Origin: Niveispirillum sp. SYP-B3756
GTDB taxonomy: Bacteria > Pseudomonadota > Alphaproteobacteria > Azospirillales > Azospirillaceae
Direction of reading: 5' to 3'
DNA length: 64,000 nucleotides
NCBI RefSeq assembly: GCF_009495745.1
Contig: NZ_WIDQ01000001.1
Coordinates: 186,001 to 250,000 of the forward strand
The notes beneath the pieces were generated by a model. The model was given only the letters and a program-made list of their open reading frames with translations. It was not told where the DNA came from and made no database searches. Shown one piece after another: positions 36,222-45,817 of the stretch; within the stretch, counting starts at the first letter, position 1, and each line of letters begins with the position of its first letter. Position numbers and translations under genes: made by a program.

Positions 36222-36641
36222 TCATATCGGCAACAGAACCGGCGACATCTGCAGCCCGATGGGGGAGAAGAGCCGGGCCTGGGCATCGGAACAGACAAGG
36301 TGCAGCCGCAGGTCGAAGGCCCGTGCCAGCTTGGATAGATAGTATTTTTCCAGATCATGGATGATCTGGTCGCTGACATGCACGGCGAACAGCACCGTAT
36401 CGCCGTGCACCGTCAGGTTATAGGAGCGCAGGGCATTATTCATGGCATGGTTGGAGAGAATGATCTCCGTATTCTTGCCGACAATGCTGGGCACCTCCGC
36501 ACAGACACGCACGGTGCCCAGCAATTCATAGGCGCAGCGCCATTCCCGCCCGCCCTCCGACCAGAGCGTATCGAAGCGCTTCACCTTGGCGCCGGCGATC
36601 TCCACATGGGCATGGTCCAAATCGGCGGGGATATCGATCAT
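36222..36641 (-). CDS. Hypothetical protein downstream of the TonB receptor
   Basis: A 139-residue cytoplasmic-looking protein starting MIDIPADLDHAHVEIAGAKV at ATG 36641, with GGAG seven bases upstream. It has alternating strands and a charged middle (HVSDQIIHDLEKYYLSKLARAFD) and no motif I recognise. It lies 74 bases after the TonB-dependent receptor on the same strand, so the two probably share a transcript. Confidence 0.65.
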   Translation of the reverse strand: MIDIPADLDHAHVEIAGAKVKRFDTLWSEGGREWRCAYELLGTVRVCAEVPSIVGKNTEIILSNHAMNNALRSYNLTVHGDTVLFAVHVSDQIIHDLEKYYLSKLARAFDLRLHLVCSDAQARLFSPIGLQMSPVLLPI

Positions 36642-36715
36642 CTGCTGGCTCCGACATGCTGGGGAAACAATTACCCCAGCATATGACGGATCGACAGCCG
36701 ATGCTTTGACGAAGA

Positions 36716-38641
36716 TCAGAAGCGGGTGCTGAGCGCGACGCGCCACGCCCGGCGATCAATGGCGCTATATTCACCATCATCCACCACCTCCCAGCCATCC
36801 GCGTTGAACAGGTTCAACAATTGGGCGCGCAGGGTGGCATCCTGGCCGAGCAAAGCCAGTTCCTGGCGCAGCCCCAGATCAACCACCGTGATGGCCGGCG
36901 CATCGGCCAGATTGTCCCGCCGGGCCGTGGTGGCCCCGCGATGATCAATGACCAGATCAAGCGAGCCGCCTTCCCATCCCGGTGGGGTGTAATCCAGGCT
37001 GGCCTGCCAATGGAGCCGGCGTTGCCCCACCGGGCGATGCCCGATCAGCCCTTCCCTCACCTCCGGCCCTGTCACCACCGGGTCCAGCAGCACCGCCCCC
37101 AGCACCAGCGACAGGTCCGGCAGCGGCTGGCCGGTCAGGGAGGCCTCCAGCCCCCGGTGCCGCACCTCCCCCAGGAAGCCATAGCGATCTTCCCGATCCA
37201 ACCCGGCATAGGGACGGCGGACATCGAACAGCGAGCTGGTCAGGTTCAACGGCCCCAATGGCAGCTTCACCCCCAATTCGCGCTGGGTGGTCAGTACCGC
37301 CGGCAGCAGGCTGTTGCGGTTGATCGCCGTTATCGGCGGTGATCCCGCCTCCTCCAGCCCCCTGGCATAGCTGGCATAGGCGGTGACATCGCCATCGAAG
37401 CGCCAGGCCACCAGCGCGTTGTAAAGCCAGGGATCGGAGCTGCCACGCGCCGGGGCATCGGCACCGTTGCGGGATTTTTTGCGATAGCGCGCCTTCTGCA
37501 CACCGACACTCGTATCCAGCCGCCCCGCCCATTCCAGCCGCCAGGTAACACCGCCCGCCCATTGCCGCACCTGATCGCGCGATTGCGGCTGGTCGAACAG
37601 CAGATCGGGCTCAGGCACATCCCGCACCTCATCCACCCGCCAGGGGCCCAGCGCTACCTCCACCTCCCCGCCCGACCGTTCGCGGCTGGACAGGCCGCGC
37701 AGGCTGGCGGTCAGGGTCTGACGGGCCGTCTGGCCGGACCAGCCATAGGAAAGCTGACTTTCCCCCGACCAGACGGCATTCTGCGTTGGCGGGAACATCA
37801 GCACCCACATGTCACCCTGCCCCGTGGCATCAATGCCGTCCAGCAGGGCAAAGGCGTCCATGCCCACCTTGTGGCGGGAATGGAACAGGCCGCTGCGCAG
37901 TGCCAGACCGTCGGCCAGCGCGGCATCGACGATCAGCCCCAGGTTACGGCTGTCAAAATCATAATCGGCCCAGCGCTGACCGATGAAGCGCGAACGCCGG
38001 ATGCGGGGCGGCAATGTCCCGTCCAGCGGCAGCAGGGTGGGCGTCGCCTCCTCATCCCGACCCCATTCCATATCCAGCAGGCCGGTAATGGTCAGCCGGT
38101 CGGACGGGCGCCAGCGGGGAATGAAGGCCGCCGTGAGATAGCGGGCATCATTGCCGGCCTGGCCATTATCATCCGGGTACAGCCCCACCCCGCTGGCCAG
38201 CGTCCAGACACCATCCGGGCTGGCCAGATCACCGTCCAGTTCCAGATAGGGGGACAGGTAAGGATCAAGGGCAAGGGTGGCGTTCAAGCCATTGGCCTGT
38301 CCCGGATCGCGCAAGGTCAAATCAGCAACGCCCGAGGGGGCGGGAAAAAGCTGGCCGATATTGCCCAGCCCCACCCGGATGCTGGTGCTGTCCACCGCCC
38401 GGTCGGTCAGGGCCCCAGCCGGGCGAAAGAACAAACCTTCCAGACGGATATTCCCGGCCACGTCCGGGCTGAAACCCCGCACCGCCGATTGCGAATAAAG
38501 CCCGATGGATTCCGTCCCAACCCGCAGGCCAAAGGCATCGGCCGCCTGCCGGACGACATTGCCCGCCGGCTCAGCGGCCAGGGCCTGGGTGCCGGCCAGG
38601 GTCGACAGGAACAGGGCGGCGGATCGGAGGGGGCGGCGCAT
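36716..38641 (-). CDS. TonB-dependent outer-membrane receptor
   Basis: A 641-residue outer-membrane protein with a signal peptide (LRSAALFLSTLAGTQALAAEP), a plug-like region (SAVRGFSPDVAGNIRLEGLFF ... SIRVGLGNIGQLFPAPSG) and a long beta-barrel ending RVALSTRF with a terminal Phe. The barrel has repeated aromatic turns, for example WRLEWAGRLDTSVGV and LVAWRFDGDVTAYASYARG. I see no clear N-terminal TonB box. The ligand is unknown; lying beside a peptide export locus it could import or sense the secreted product. Confidence 0.85.
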   Translation of the reverse strand: MRRPLRSAALFLSTLAGTQALAAEPAGNVVRQAADAFGLRVGTESIGLYSQSAVRGFSPDVAGNIRLEGLFFRPAGALTDRAVDSTSIRVGLGNIGQLFPAPSGVADLTLRDPGQANGLNATLALDPYLSPYLELDGDLASPDGVWTLASGVGLYPDDNGQAGNDARYLTAAFIPRWRPSDRLTITGLLDMEWGRDEEATPTLLPLDGTLPPRIRRSRFIGQRWADYDFDSRNLGLIVDAALADGLALRSGLFHSRHKVGMDAFALLDGIDATGQGDMWVLMFPPTQNAVWSGESQLSYGWSGQTARQTLTASLRGLSSRERSGGEVEVALGPWRVDEVRDVPEPDLLFDQPQSRDQVRQWAGGVTWRLEWAGRLDTSVGVQKARYRKKSRNGADAPARGSSDPWLYNALVAWRFDGDVTAYASYARGLEEAGSPPITAINRNSLLPAVLTTQRELGVKLPLGPLNLTSSLFDVRRPYAGLDREDRYGFLGEVRHRGLEASLTGQPLPDLSLVLGAVLLDPVVTGPEVREGLIGHRPVGQRRLHWQASLDYTPPGWEGGSLDLVIDHRGATTARRDNLADAPAITVVDLGLRQELALLGQDATLRAQLLNLFNADGWEVVDDGEYSAIDRRAWRVALSTRF

Positions 38642-38706
38642 GACGGGGCTTCTTGCTTGATTGTTTGCGTCGGCAAACTACCCAACACCAAACCCATCCG
38701 CAATCG

Positions 38707-38723
38707 GATATGTTTCGCATATC
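38707..38723. promoter_or_regulatory. Short inverted repeat upstream of the TonB receptor
   Basis: GATATG (38707-38712) and CATATC (38718-38723) flank TTTCG, between the cystathionine synthase stop and the receptor start. It may be an operator for the receptor; no Fur-box match is evident. Confidence 0.35.
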
Positions 38724-38755
38724 AAGGTATTTGCAAGAAGCCCGCCTGCCCTCCC

Positions 38756-40132
38756 CTACTTCATCTGCCGGCGCAGATGGTTCAGCATGTCCACCCGGGT
38801 CAACAGGCCCAGGAACCGGTCGCCATCCATGATGATGGCCACCAGATTGCGGTCGAACAGCCGGGTCAGTTCGGCCATCGGTGCGGTGACGGGCAGCGTT
38901 TCCAGCCGGTTGACCATGGCGGTATAGACCTTGTCGCGGAAGCGGGCCGGGTCTTTTTCCACATGCAGCAGCAGGTCGCTTTCATCCAGAATGCCGATGA
39001 CGCGCGTGCCCTCCATCACCGGCAATTGCGAGACATCGCTGATCCGCATCCGCTTATAGGCGGTCAGCAGCGTGTCTTCCGGCCCCACCGTCACCACCTG
39101 CCCCTTGTCATAGCGGCGGGTCATCAGGTCGCGCAGGTCATTGTGGCGGTCGCGGGGGGTGAAGCCCTGGTCTTCCATCCAGGCATCGTTGAACATTTTC
39201 GACAGGTACTTGTTGCCCGTGTCGCAGACAAAGGTGACGACGCGCTTTCTCTCCGTCTGATCCCGGCAATATTTCAGCGCGGCGGCCAGCAGGGTGCCGC
39301 TGGAGGAACCGGCCAGGATGCCTTCCTTGCGCAGCAGGTCGCGCGCCGCGTTCAGGCTTTCCGTGTCGGTGACGGTATAGGCGGCCCGGGCGTGCTGCAG
39401 GTCGCAATTGGGAGGAACGAAATCCTCCCCCACCCCTTCCACCACCCAGCTTCCGGGCTCCCCATGTGTCCCCTTGTTCACCAGATCGGCGATGATGGAG
39501 CCGGCGGGATCGGCGATCACCATCTGCGTCTTGGGGCTGGCCGCCGCGAAGAAGCGGCCCAGCCCGGTGAAGGTGCCGCCGGAGCCCACCCCCACCACCA
39601 CGGCATCAATATCGCCGCCCATCTGCTGCAGCATTTCCGGCCCCGTCCAATCGGCATGGGCCTGGGGGTTGGCCGGGTTGGCGAACTGGTTGACATAGAA
39701 GGCACCGGGGATTTCGCTGGCCAGCCGTTCGGCAATATCCTGATAATAGGCCGGGTGGCCCTTGCCCACGTCCGACCGGGTGATGTGGATTTCCGCACCC
39801 AGGGCCCGCAGATGGTTGATCTTCTCCACCGCCATCTTGTCCGGGATCACCAGGATCAGGCGGTAACCCTTGGCGGCGCAGACCAGCGCCAGCCCCAGGC
39901 CGGTATTGCCGGCCGTCGCCTCAATCACCGTGCCGCCGGGTTTCAGCCGCCCGTCAGCCTCTGCCGCCTCAATCATGCGCAGGCCGATACGGTCCTTGAT
40001 GGAACCGCCGGGATTCTGATTTTCCAGCTTCAGATACAGCTCACACGGGCCGGTATCGAAGCGGGTCAGCCGGATGATCGGCGTATTGCCGATCATGGAC
40101 AGGATGGCCGGACCCTTGGTGCTGGCATTCAT
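38756..40132 (-). CDS. Cystathionine beta-synthase (pyridoxal-phosphate enzyme with CBS pair)
   Basis: A 458-residue fold-type II PLP enzyme. The lysine motif ENQNPGGSIKDRIG, EATAGNTGLGLALVCAAKGY (phosphate loop precursor) and GVGSGGTFTGLG are those of the cysteine synthase/cystathionine synthase group. The C-terminal 110 residues are two CBS domains (LMTRRYDKGQVVTVGPEDTLL, then PMAELTRLFDRNLVAIIMDGDRFLGLLTRVDML). It condenses homocysteine with serine or a related substrate. ATG 40132 is chosen because GGGAGGA lies six bases upstream. It follows the HExxH-protein gene by 79 bases and may share its operon. Confidence 0.88.
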   Translation of the reverse strand: MNASTKGPAILSMIGNTPIIRLTRFDTGPCELYLKLENQNPGGSIKDRIGLRMIEAAEADGRLKPGGTVIEATAGNTGLGLALVCAAKGYRLILVIPDKMAVEKINHLRALGAEIHITRSDVGKGHPAYYQDIAERLASEIPGAFYVNQFANPANPQAHADWTGPEMLQQMGGDIDAVVVGVGSGGTFTGLGRFFAAASPKTQMVIADPAGSIIADLVNKGTHGEPGSWVVEGVGEDFVPPNCDLQHARAAYTVTDTESLNAARDLLRKEGILAGSSSGTLLAAALKYCRDQTERKRVVTFVCDTGNKYLSKMFNDAWMEDQGFTPRDRHNDLRDLMTRRYDKGQVVTVGPEDTLLTAYKRMRISDVSQLPVMEGTRVIGILDESDLLLHVEKDPARFRDKVYTAMVNRLETLPVTAPMAELTRLFDRNLVAIIMDGDRFLGLLTRVDMLNHLRRQMK

Positions 40133-40211
40133 GCTTGTCCTCCCTGGACGTTCTTTCACATCAGGGAACAACCAAAAAGGCCGGTCGGCAAGGGCCGCTG
40201 GAAATGCGCAA

Positions 40212-40856
40212 TCAAGCTGCGGCGCGAACCGCACCGGTGACAGATTCGGGCGGGAAAGGCCGCCCGTCGGCATCTATCAAACCCCGGCGGTGCAGCAATT
40301 CGACATGGCTGATGAAATTGCCGGCGCACCCCGCCGGGCGTTCCCAGCCTTCCAGCCAGTTCTGTTCCAGAAAGGCCAGGATGGCCGGTTGGGCCAACTC
40401 CACCTCCCACAGGATGCCCAGCAGGGAGGATAGCGCCTCTTCCTCAATCTGGGTCTCCTTATCCACGGCGATGGCGCGGTTGGCCTCCTCCACCCGGCCC
40501 GATTCCGGGCCGGCGCCGAGGCCGAAATCGATCATGCCGCGCCGCTCCGGCGGGGCCACCAGCCAATGCGCCACCTCATGGATCAGCACATAGGCCTCTG
40601 ACCGGGTGCGGATGGACTGCCCGTCATAGGAGAAGGCTTCCATCGGTTCCGCATCAATGGTGCCGATGCCGAAATCCTGCGCCAGCTTCACCCCCGCCGC
40701 CCGGTGTGCCGGCGTATCCACGCCCAGCGGCACCAGATCCAGCGTCGCTGCGATCCGCTCGAACACGGCCAGGGCCAAGCTGTCGGGTGACAGATGGGCG
40801 CGAAGACTGGCCAGGGCCTGGGGCAGGATATCGTCGGGGATGGGGGTCAGTTGCAT
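40212..40856 (-). CDS. HExxH-motif protein, possible EF-P-hydroxylase-like
   Basis: A 214-residue cytoplasmic protein. VLIHEVAHWLVAPPERRGMIDFGLG contains HEVAH, a zinc or iron-binding HExxH. The spacing HEVAHW...DFG together with a following Glu-rich helix recalls the EF-P hydroxylase EpmC, but I cannot confirm the family. It lies in a run of genes from folA to the cystathionine synthase, all on the minus strand. Confidence 0.6.
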   Translation of the reverse strand: MQLTPIPDDILPQALASLRAHLSPDSLALAVFERIAATLDLVPLGVDTPAHRAAGVKLAQDFGIGTIDAEPMEAFSYDGQSIRTRSEAYVLIHEVAHWLVAPPERRGMIDFGLGAGPESGRVEEANRAIAVDKETQIEEEALSSLLGILWEVELAQPAILAFLEQNWLEGWERPAGCAGNFISHVELLHRRGLIDADGRPFPPESVTGAVRAAA

Positions 40857-40901
40857 GATGACAAAGGCTTCAGCGGCAAGGGAACAGTATCGGGGACTAT
40901 T

Positions 40902-41561
40902 CTAGCTGTTTCGGGCCGCCAACAGGGCATTGATACCTTCCTGCGCCCGGTATTGCCGCCCAGCGGCATCTGCATAGAGTGCGGGCGGGAACAATGAACG
41001 CACCATATCATTGGTGCTGACATCCACCGCAATGACCAGCCGGTCCAGATCGGATGGGTTCTCTACTTGATGGGGTTGGGAGAAATCCCCCGTCCACAAA
41101 GTGCCGGCGGGAAAGGCCAGCCTCTCATGCCCGATCCAGGTGAAAGCCTCATCCGGCACCTGTACCGCCAGCAGCAAGCGGGCGAAGGACAGGTGCAGCG
41201 CCTGGTTATCATAATGCCAACGCAGATAACCGCCCGCCGGCTGGCGGATGATATGGCATCCCTCCACCTGCAAGCCCGGCAGGGACAGCACCGCCGTTTC
41301 CAGCAGGGGCAGATGATCCAGCGCCGGCATACGTAGCAGGCGCTTGTTATCGCCATAGGCGCCGGGATTTTGCAGCAGGGGGATCGCCGTCCAGTCGCCA
41401 TCCTCGCTGCCATAGCGGTTGCGCGCTTCCGGCGGGGTAGCGGCGATGGCGGCCATGGTCTGGCGGTGCAGTTCGGCCGCATCCAGACGAATGCTGGAGG
41501 CGGCCGCCAGCAGCAGGCCGCTCTCCACCGTCAAAAACTGCCAGGGCAGCAGTTCAGCCAT
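40902..41561 (-). CDS. Aspartyl/asparaginyl beta-hydroxylase-like protein
   Basis: A 219-residue protein. GGYLRWHYDNQALHLS and PHQVENPSDLDRLVIAVDV match the HxD ... H-x-V-x-N iron and 2-oxoglutarate binding pattern of the aspartyl hydroxylase family. Such cytoplasmic bacterial members hydroxylate small molecules or protein residues; the substrate is not known. Its ATG 41561 overlaps the end of folA by eight bases. Confidence 0.75.
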   Translation of the reverse strand: MAELLPWQFLTVESGLLLAAASSIRLDAAELHRQTMAAIAATPPEARNRYGSEDGDWTAIPLLQNPGAYGDNKRLLRMPALDHLPLLETAVLSLPGLQVEGCHIIRQPAGGYLRWHYDNQALHLSFARLLLAVQVPDEAFTWIGHERLAFPAGTLWTGDFSQPHQVENPSDLDRLVIAVDVSTNDMVRSLFPPALYADAAGRQYRAQEGINALLAARNS

Positions 41562-42072
41562 TGCGTTTGCGCATCTTGTGAAAGCGCATGACGCGGAAGG
41601 CCGGGCGGCCTTCCTCCGGGTTCTGGGTGCCCAGTTCCTCCCCCAGATAGCCGGTACGGTCAAATGCCGGGAAGAACGTATCCCCTTCCGGCGTGGCGGC
41701 GATCTCGGTCAGGTAAACCCGGTCGGCGATGGGCAGGAAGGCGGCGTAAATCTGCGCCCCGCCAATCACCATGATCTCCTGCCCGCCGGCCTCTTCCGCC
41801 AGTTGCCTGGCTTTGGCAATGGCGCTGTCCATATCATGGGCGACGATGGCGCCCTCGGCCTGAAACGCCTCGTCCTTGGTCAGCACGATATGCGGGCGAC
41901 CGGGCAGCGGCTTACCGCCGAAACTGTCCCAGGTCTTGCGGCCCATGATCATCGGCTTGCCCATGGTGACCTGTTTGAAGAAGCGCAGGTCGCTGGGCAG
42001 CTTCCAGGGCATCCGGCCCTGATGGCCGATAACCCCGTTGCGGGCGACGGCGGCGATCACGGTAATCAACAA
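41554..42072 (-). CDS. folA: Dihydrofolate reductase
   Basis: A 172-residue enzyme reducing dihydrofolate to tetrahydrofolate with NADPH. Typical features are ITVIAAVARNGVIGHQGRMPWKLPSDLRFFK, MGRKTWDSFGGKPLPGRPHIVL and EIMVIGGAQIYAAFLPIADRVYLTEI. The start is most likely TTG 42072, with TTGGAGAAGC upstream; no ATG fits the family N-terminus. Divergent from thyA, the usual functional partner, which regenerates its substrate. Confidence 0.93.
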   Translation of the reverse strand: MLITVIAAVARNGVIGHQGRMPWKLPSDLRFFKQVTMGKPMIMGRKTWDSFGGKPLPGRPHIVLTKDEAFQAEGAIVAHDMDSAIAKARQLAEEAGGQEIMVIGGAQIYAAFLPIADRVYLTEIAATPEGDTFFPAFDRTGYLGEELGTQNPEEGRPAFRVMRFHKMRKRNG

Positions 42073-42174
42073 GACAGCTTCTCCAAGATGCAGGCGTGAC
42101 GGGGTGACATTAGCGATGGGCCGCGTTAATGAACAGGTCTTGCTGCATATCGCTGCCAACGGAACCGACCTTCA

Positions 42175-43071
42175 ATGCGCCATCCCGAATATCAGTATCT
42201 CGACCTGATGGCCCATATCCTGGAAAAGGGCGACCGCCGGGTGGACCGCACCGGTGTCGGCACCCTGTCCAGCTTCGGCGCCATGGTCCGGTTCGACCTG
42301 TCGGACGGTACCGCCCCCATCCTGACCACCAAGCGGGTCTATTGGAAGATGGCGGTGAAGGAGATGCTGTGGTTCCTGACCGGCGGCACCAATATCCAGC
42401 CGCTGCTGCGGGAAAAGGTGACGATCTGGACCGACTGGCCGCTGGCGGCCTATCGCCGCGCCACGGGGGAGGAAATCTCCCAGGTCGATTTCGAACGCCG
42501 CATTGTCGAAGATGATGAGTTCGCCGCCCGCTGGGGTGAACTCGGCCCCGTCTATGGCAAGCAATGGCGGCGCTGGCTGGGGCCGGATGGGCGTGAACAT
42601 GACCAGATTGCGGCCCTGATCCACGGGCTGAAACAGACCCCCGCCAGCCGCCGCCTGCTGTTCCATGCTTGGAACGTGCCGGATGTGCCGGACATGGCCC
42701 TGCCGCCCTGCCACATGGTCTATCAGTATCATGTGACGACAGATGGCAAGCTGAACAGCCTGATGTTCCAACGCTCCTGCGATCTGCTGCTGGGCGCGCC
42801 CTTCAACTTCACCGGGGCGGTGGCCCTGCAATTGATGCTGGCGCAGCAGGCAGGTTTGCAGCCGGGTGAGTTTGTCTGGATGGGCGGGGATGTGCATCTC
42901 TACCTGAACCATCTGGACCCGGCGCGCGAACAGCTCAGCCGTGCCCCCCGCCCCTTCCCCCGCCTGTCGCTGGCGCGCAAGGCGGACAGCATTGATGGCT
43001 ACCGGATCGATGATTTCGTGCTGGAGGGCTATGACCCGCACCCGCCGATCAAGGCGGATGTGGCGGTGTGA
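42175..43071 (+). CDS. thyA: Thymidylate synthase
   Basis: A 298-residue enzyme making dTMP from dUMP with methylene-tetrahydrofolate. DRTGVGTLSSFGAMVRFDLSDG, the catalytic Cys in LPPCHMVYQYHV, RSCDLLLGAPFNFTGAVALQLMLAQQ and DVHLYLNHLDPAREQLSRAPRPFPRL are family signatures. It carries a larger insert after WTDWPLAAYRRATGEEISQVDFE than the short E. coli type. It diverges from folA across about 100 bases and converges with folC. Confidence 0.97.
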   Translation: MRHPEYQYLDLMAHILEKGDRRVDRTGVGTLSSFGAMVRFDLSDGTAPILTTKRVYWKMAVKEMLWFLTGGTNIQPLLREKVTIWTDWPLAAYRRATGEEISQVDFERRIVEDDEFAARWGELGPVYGKQWRRWLGPDGREHDQIAALIHGLKQTPASRRLLFHAWNVPDVPDMALPPCHMVYQYHVTTDGKLNSLMFQRSCDLLLGAPFNFTGAVALQLMLAQQAGLQPGEFVWMGGDVHLYLNHLDPAREQLSRAPRPFPRLSLARKADSIDGYRIDDFVLEGYDPHPPIKADVAV

Positions 43072-43092
43072 TCCGGGCGGGCGAAAGCCGCC

Positions 43093-44421
43093 CTACCCGT
43101 TCTGCGCCAGCACCGTCCCGGCCAGATAAAGCGAGCCGCAGATCAGCAGCCGGGCTGGTGGTTCCCCTGCCCCCAGGGCGGTCAGTTCCGCCACCGCACC
43201 GGCTACATCCTGACAGGATGATGCCTCTATCCCTGCCTGCCGGGCCAGAGCGGCGGCATCCTCTGCTGTCACGCTGGCAGCCTCCCCCGGAATGGCCACG
43301 GCGCGCAGGCGGCGCACGTAAGGGGCCAGCGGGGCCAGGAAATCCAGCGGGCGCTTGCTGCCCAACATGCCGAAGATCAGGTCCAGCTTGCGGCCATCGG
43401 CGGTCCAGGCGGCCAGATGGCGGGCCAGCACCTGGCCGGCACTGTCATTATGGCCGCCATCCAGGTGCAGTTCCCACCTCACCGGCAGCAGTTCCACCAG
43501 CGGCCCCCGGTGCAGGCGCTGCAGTCGCGCCGGCCATTGCACCGCCGCCACCCCCCGGCGGATGGCCGCATCGGGAATGGCAAAGGGCAGATGCCGGGTG
43601 GCGGCAATGGCCGTGCCGGCATTGTCGATCTGGTGCGCCCCCGGCAGGCCCGGCAGGGGCAGGTCCAGGGTGCCGTGACGATCGCTATAACGCCAGCCAT
43701 CGGCGCCCAGCGCTTCCGCCCGCCAGTCCCGCCCCGCCAGCGACAGCAGCGCCCCGGCAGCGTCAGCACTGGCCTGAAAAACACCGGTCACCGCCGGATC
43801 GGCCTGCGGCCCCGCCACCGCCGGACAGCCGGGCTTAATGATGCCCGCCTTCTCCGCCGCGATGGCCTCAATCGTCTCCCCCAGGAACTGCATATGGTCC
43901 ATGGAGATGCGGGTCAGCACAGAGACGGCGGGCGCCTGGATGACATTGGTGGCATCCAGGCGTCCGCCCAACCCCACCTCCAGCAGCAGCAGGTCCGCCG
44001 GTGCCTCGGCAAAGGCCAGGAAGGCGGCGGCGGTGGTGATCTCAAAAAAAGTGATCGGATCGCCGCCATTGACCTGCTCGATCCTCTCCAGCAGGTCGGC
44101 CAGCCGGTCATCGGCGATGAAGCGGCCGGCCAGCCGGATACGCTCGTGAAAATGCACCAGATGCGGAGAAGTATAGACATGCACCCGTTTGCCCGCAGCC
44201 TCCGCCATGGCGCGCAGGAAGGCGACGGTGCTGCCCTTGCCGTTGGTGCCGGCCACATGCACGATGGGCGGCAACCGGCGTTCCGGGTTGCCCAGCTTGG
44301 CCAGCAGCCCCTCGATCCGGCCCAGCGACAGGTCGATCACCTTGGGGTGCAGGAGACGCATCCGCTCCAGCACCGCCTCCAGCCGGGGGGAGCCCGGCAC
44401 GATGGGGGCGGCCTTGATCAT
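43093..44421 (-). CDS. folC: Bifunctional folylpolyglutamate / dihydrofolate synthase
   Basis: A 442-residue Mur-ligase-family enzyme adding glutamate to folates and forming dihydrofolate from dihydropteroate. [18 protein letters not shown] is the P-loop, then [30 protein letters not shown] and [25 protein letters not shown]. The C-terminal domain carries [12 protein letters not shown]. It overlaps accD by four bases, the usual accD-folC order. Confidence 0.95.
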   Translation of the reverse strand: MIKAAPIVPGSPRLEAVLERMRLLHPKVIDLSLGRIEGLLAKLGNPERRLPPIVHVAGTNGKGSTVAFLRAMAEAAGKRVHVYTSPHLVHFHERIRLAGRFIADDRLADLLERIEQVNGGDPITFFEITTAAAFLAFAEAPADLLLLEVGLGGRLDATNVIQAPAVSVLTRISMDHMQFLGETIEAIAAEKAGIIKPGCPAVAGPQADPAVTGVFQASADAAGALLSLAGRDWRAEALGADGWRYSDRHGTLDLPLPGLPGAHQIDNAGTAIAATRHLPFAIPDAAIRRGVAAVQWPARLQRLHRGPLVELLPVRWELHLDGGHNDSAGQVLARHLAAWTADGRKLDLIFGMLGSKRPLDFLAPLAPYVRRLRAVAIPGEAASVTAEDAAALARQAGIEASSCQDVAGAVAELTALGAGEPPARLLICGSLYLAGTVLAQNG

Positions 44422-45365
44422 CGCGCGCCGGCACCACCCTTGATGCTGACCGGCTTGCGGGACGGCCCGCCACGATCCGGCCCATCGCCGCGCGGCATCC
44501 GCACGATCTCCGCCCCCGGCCCCGGCCGGCGCAGCAGATCGATGACGCGGGCCAGGGTTTCCCGCAGCTCCTTGCGATGCACCACCATGTCAACCATGCC
44601 ATGGTCCAGCAGATATTCGGAGCGCTGGAACCCTTCCGGCAGCGTTTCCCGGATGGTGCTTTCAATGACGCGGGCACCGGCGAAACCGATCTGGGCACCC
44701 GGCTCCGCCATATGGATGTCGCCCAGCATGGCGAAGCTGGCCGTCACGCCACCGGTGGTGGGATCGGTCAGCACCACGATATAGGGCAGGCCGGCTTCCT
44801 TCACCATTTCCACGGCGATGATGGTGCGCGGCATCTGCATCAGCGACAGGATGGCTTCCTGCATCCGCGCGCCACCCGATGCCGGGATGGCGATCAAGGG
44901 CACCTGTTGCAGCACGGCCAGCTTGGCGGCGGCCAACAGCCCCTCACCCACCGCCATCCCCATGGAACCACCCATGAAGTTAAAGTCGAACACGGCCGCC
45001 ACGGCCCCCTGGCCGTCGATCTTGCCATGGGCGACGACGATGGCGTCCTGCCGGTTGGTCTTGGACTGGGCTTCCTTCAGCCGGTCGGTATAGCGCTTCT
45101 GGTCGCGGAACTTCAGCGGATCGACCAGCACCTTCGGCAGCTCAATCACCTGATAGCCCGGATCGAACAGCATCTTCAGCCGGCGGGCCGGGTCCAGCCG
45201 CATATGGTGGCCGCAATGCTGGCAGACATGCAGGTTCTCTTCCAGATCACGATGGAAGATCATCGCGCCGCAGGAGGGGCACTTGTGCCAAAGATTGTCC
45301 GGAACCTCCTTCTTCGCAACGAGGGCCTGGATCTTGGGTTTGACGAAGTTGGTCAGCCAGTTCAT
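44418..45365 (-). CDS. accD: Acetyl-CoA carboxylase carboxyltransferase, beta subunit
   Basis: A 315-residue subunit forming malonyl-CoA with AccA, the first step of fatty acid synthesis. The N-terminal four-Cys zinc ribbon ([24 protein letters not shown]) and the crotonase-type core ([30 protein letters not shown]) are clear. It overlaps the upstream HEPN-like gene by four bases, which is unusual: trpA normally precedes it directly. Confidence 0.96.
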   Translation of the reverse strand: MNWLTNFVKPKIQALVAKKEVPDNLWHKCPSCGAMIFHRDLEENLHVCQHCGHHMRLDPARRLKMLFDPGYQVIELPKVLVDPLKFRDQKRYTDRLKEAQSKTNRQDAIVVAHGKIDGQGAVAAVFDFNFMGGSMGMAVGEGLLAAAKLAVLQQVPLIAIPASGGARMQEAILSLMQMPRTIIAVEMVKEAGLPYIVVLTDPTTGGVTASFAMLGDIHMAEPGAQIGFAGARVIESTIRETLPEGFQRSEYLLDHGMVDMVVHRKELRETLARVIDLLRRPGPGAEIVRMPRGDGPDRGGPSRKPVSIKGGAGAR

Positions 45366-45817
45366 GGGATACCTTCAAGGCGGGAGAGTATCCCGCTGAG
45401 TTTGGCCGCAATCGCGGGCACATTCGGCTTGGTTTCAGCAAACCTGCCGTGGGCAATGGCGTTGCGGTCCTTATAGAGCTCTTGGATGTCTCGGTAATCC
45501 GAACCACCCTTGTCCGTCAATAAGGCGACGTGGTTCAGGAAGTATAAGCCGTCATGACTGACCACATCCCACGCCCGCCTTTCGGGGCCTTGCGCCTGAC
45601 AACGCATTGCACTGATTACCTGCTGGGAGCGCGCTTTGATGGCCGCTTCGAACCGGGCGAACAGCAGGAAGCAATAAGCATTGTCATTCACTTCCGACAT
45701 CAGGTTCAGTTCCTGAAGGCGAGTGTCATCGCCTGCATCCAGGGCCTGCCGGATGTGATCGAACATCACCTGATCCGCCGTCGCATGTGCCAGCAGGATA
45801 TCCGTGAACAGCGTCAC
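45362..45817 (-). CDS. Putative HEPN-domain protein inserted between trpA and accD
   Basis: A 151-residue all-helical protein. [14 protein letters not shown] contains Rx4H (RNAIAH), the metal-independent RNase motif of HEPN domains, near the C-terminal end as expected. The N-terminal half ([21 protein letters not shown]...) is helical and unfamiliar. HEPN proteins are often toxins or structural RNA-binding parts. Its start overlaps the upstream unknown gene by ATGA and its stop overlaps accD, so it sits inside the operon. Toxin activity is inference. Confidence 0.65.
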   Translation of the reverse strand: MTLFTDILLAHATADQVMFDHIRQALDAGDDTRLQELNLMSEVNDNAYCFLLFARFEAAIKARSQQVISAMRCQAQGPERRAWDVVSHDGLYFLNHVALLTDKGGSDYRDIQELYKDRNAIAHGRFAETKPNVPAIAAKLSGILSRLEGIP

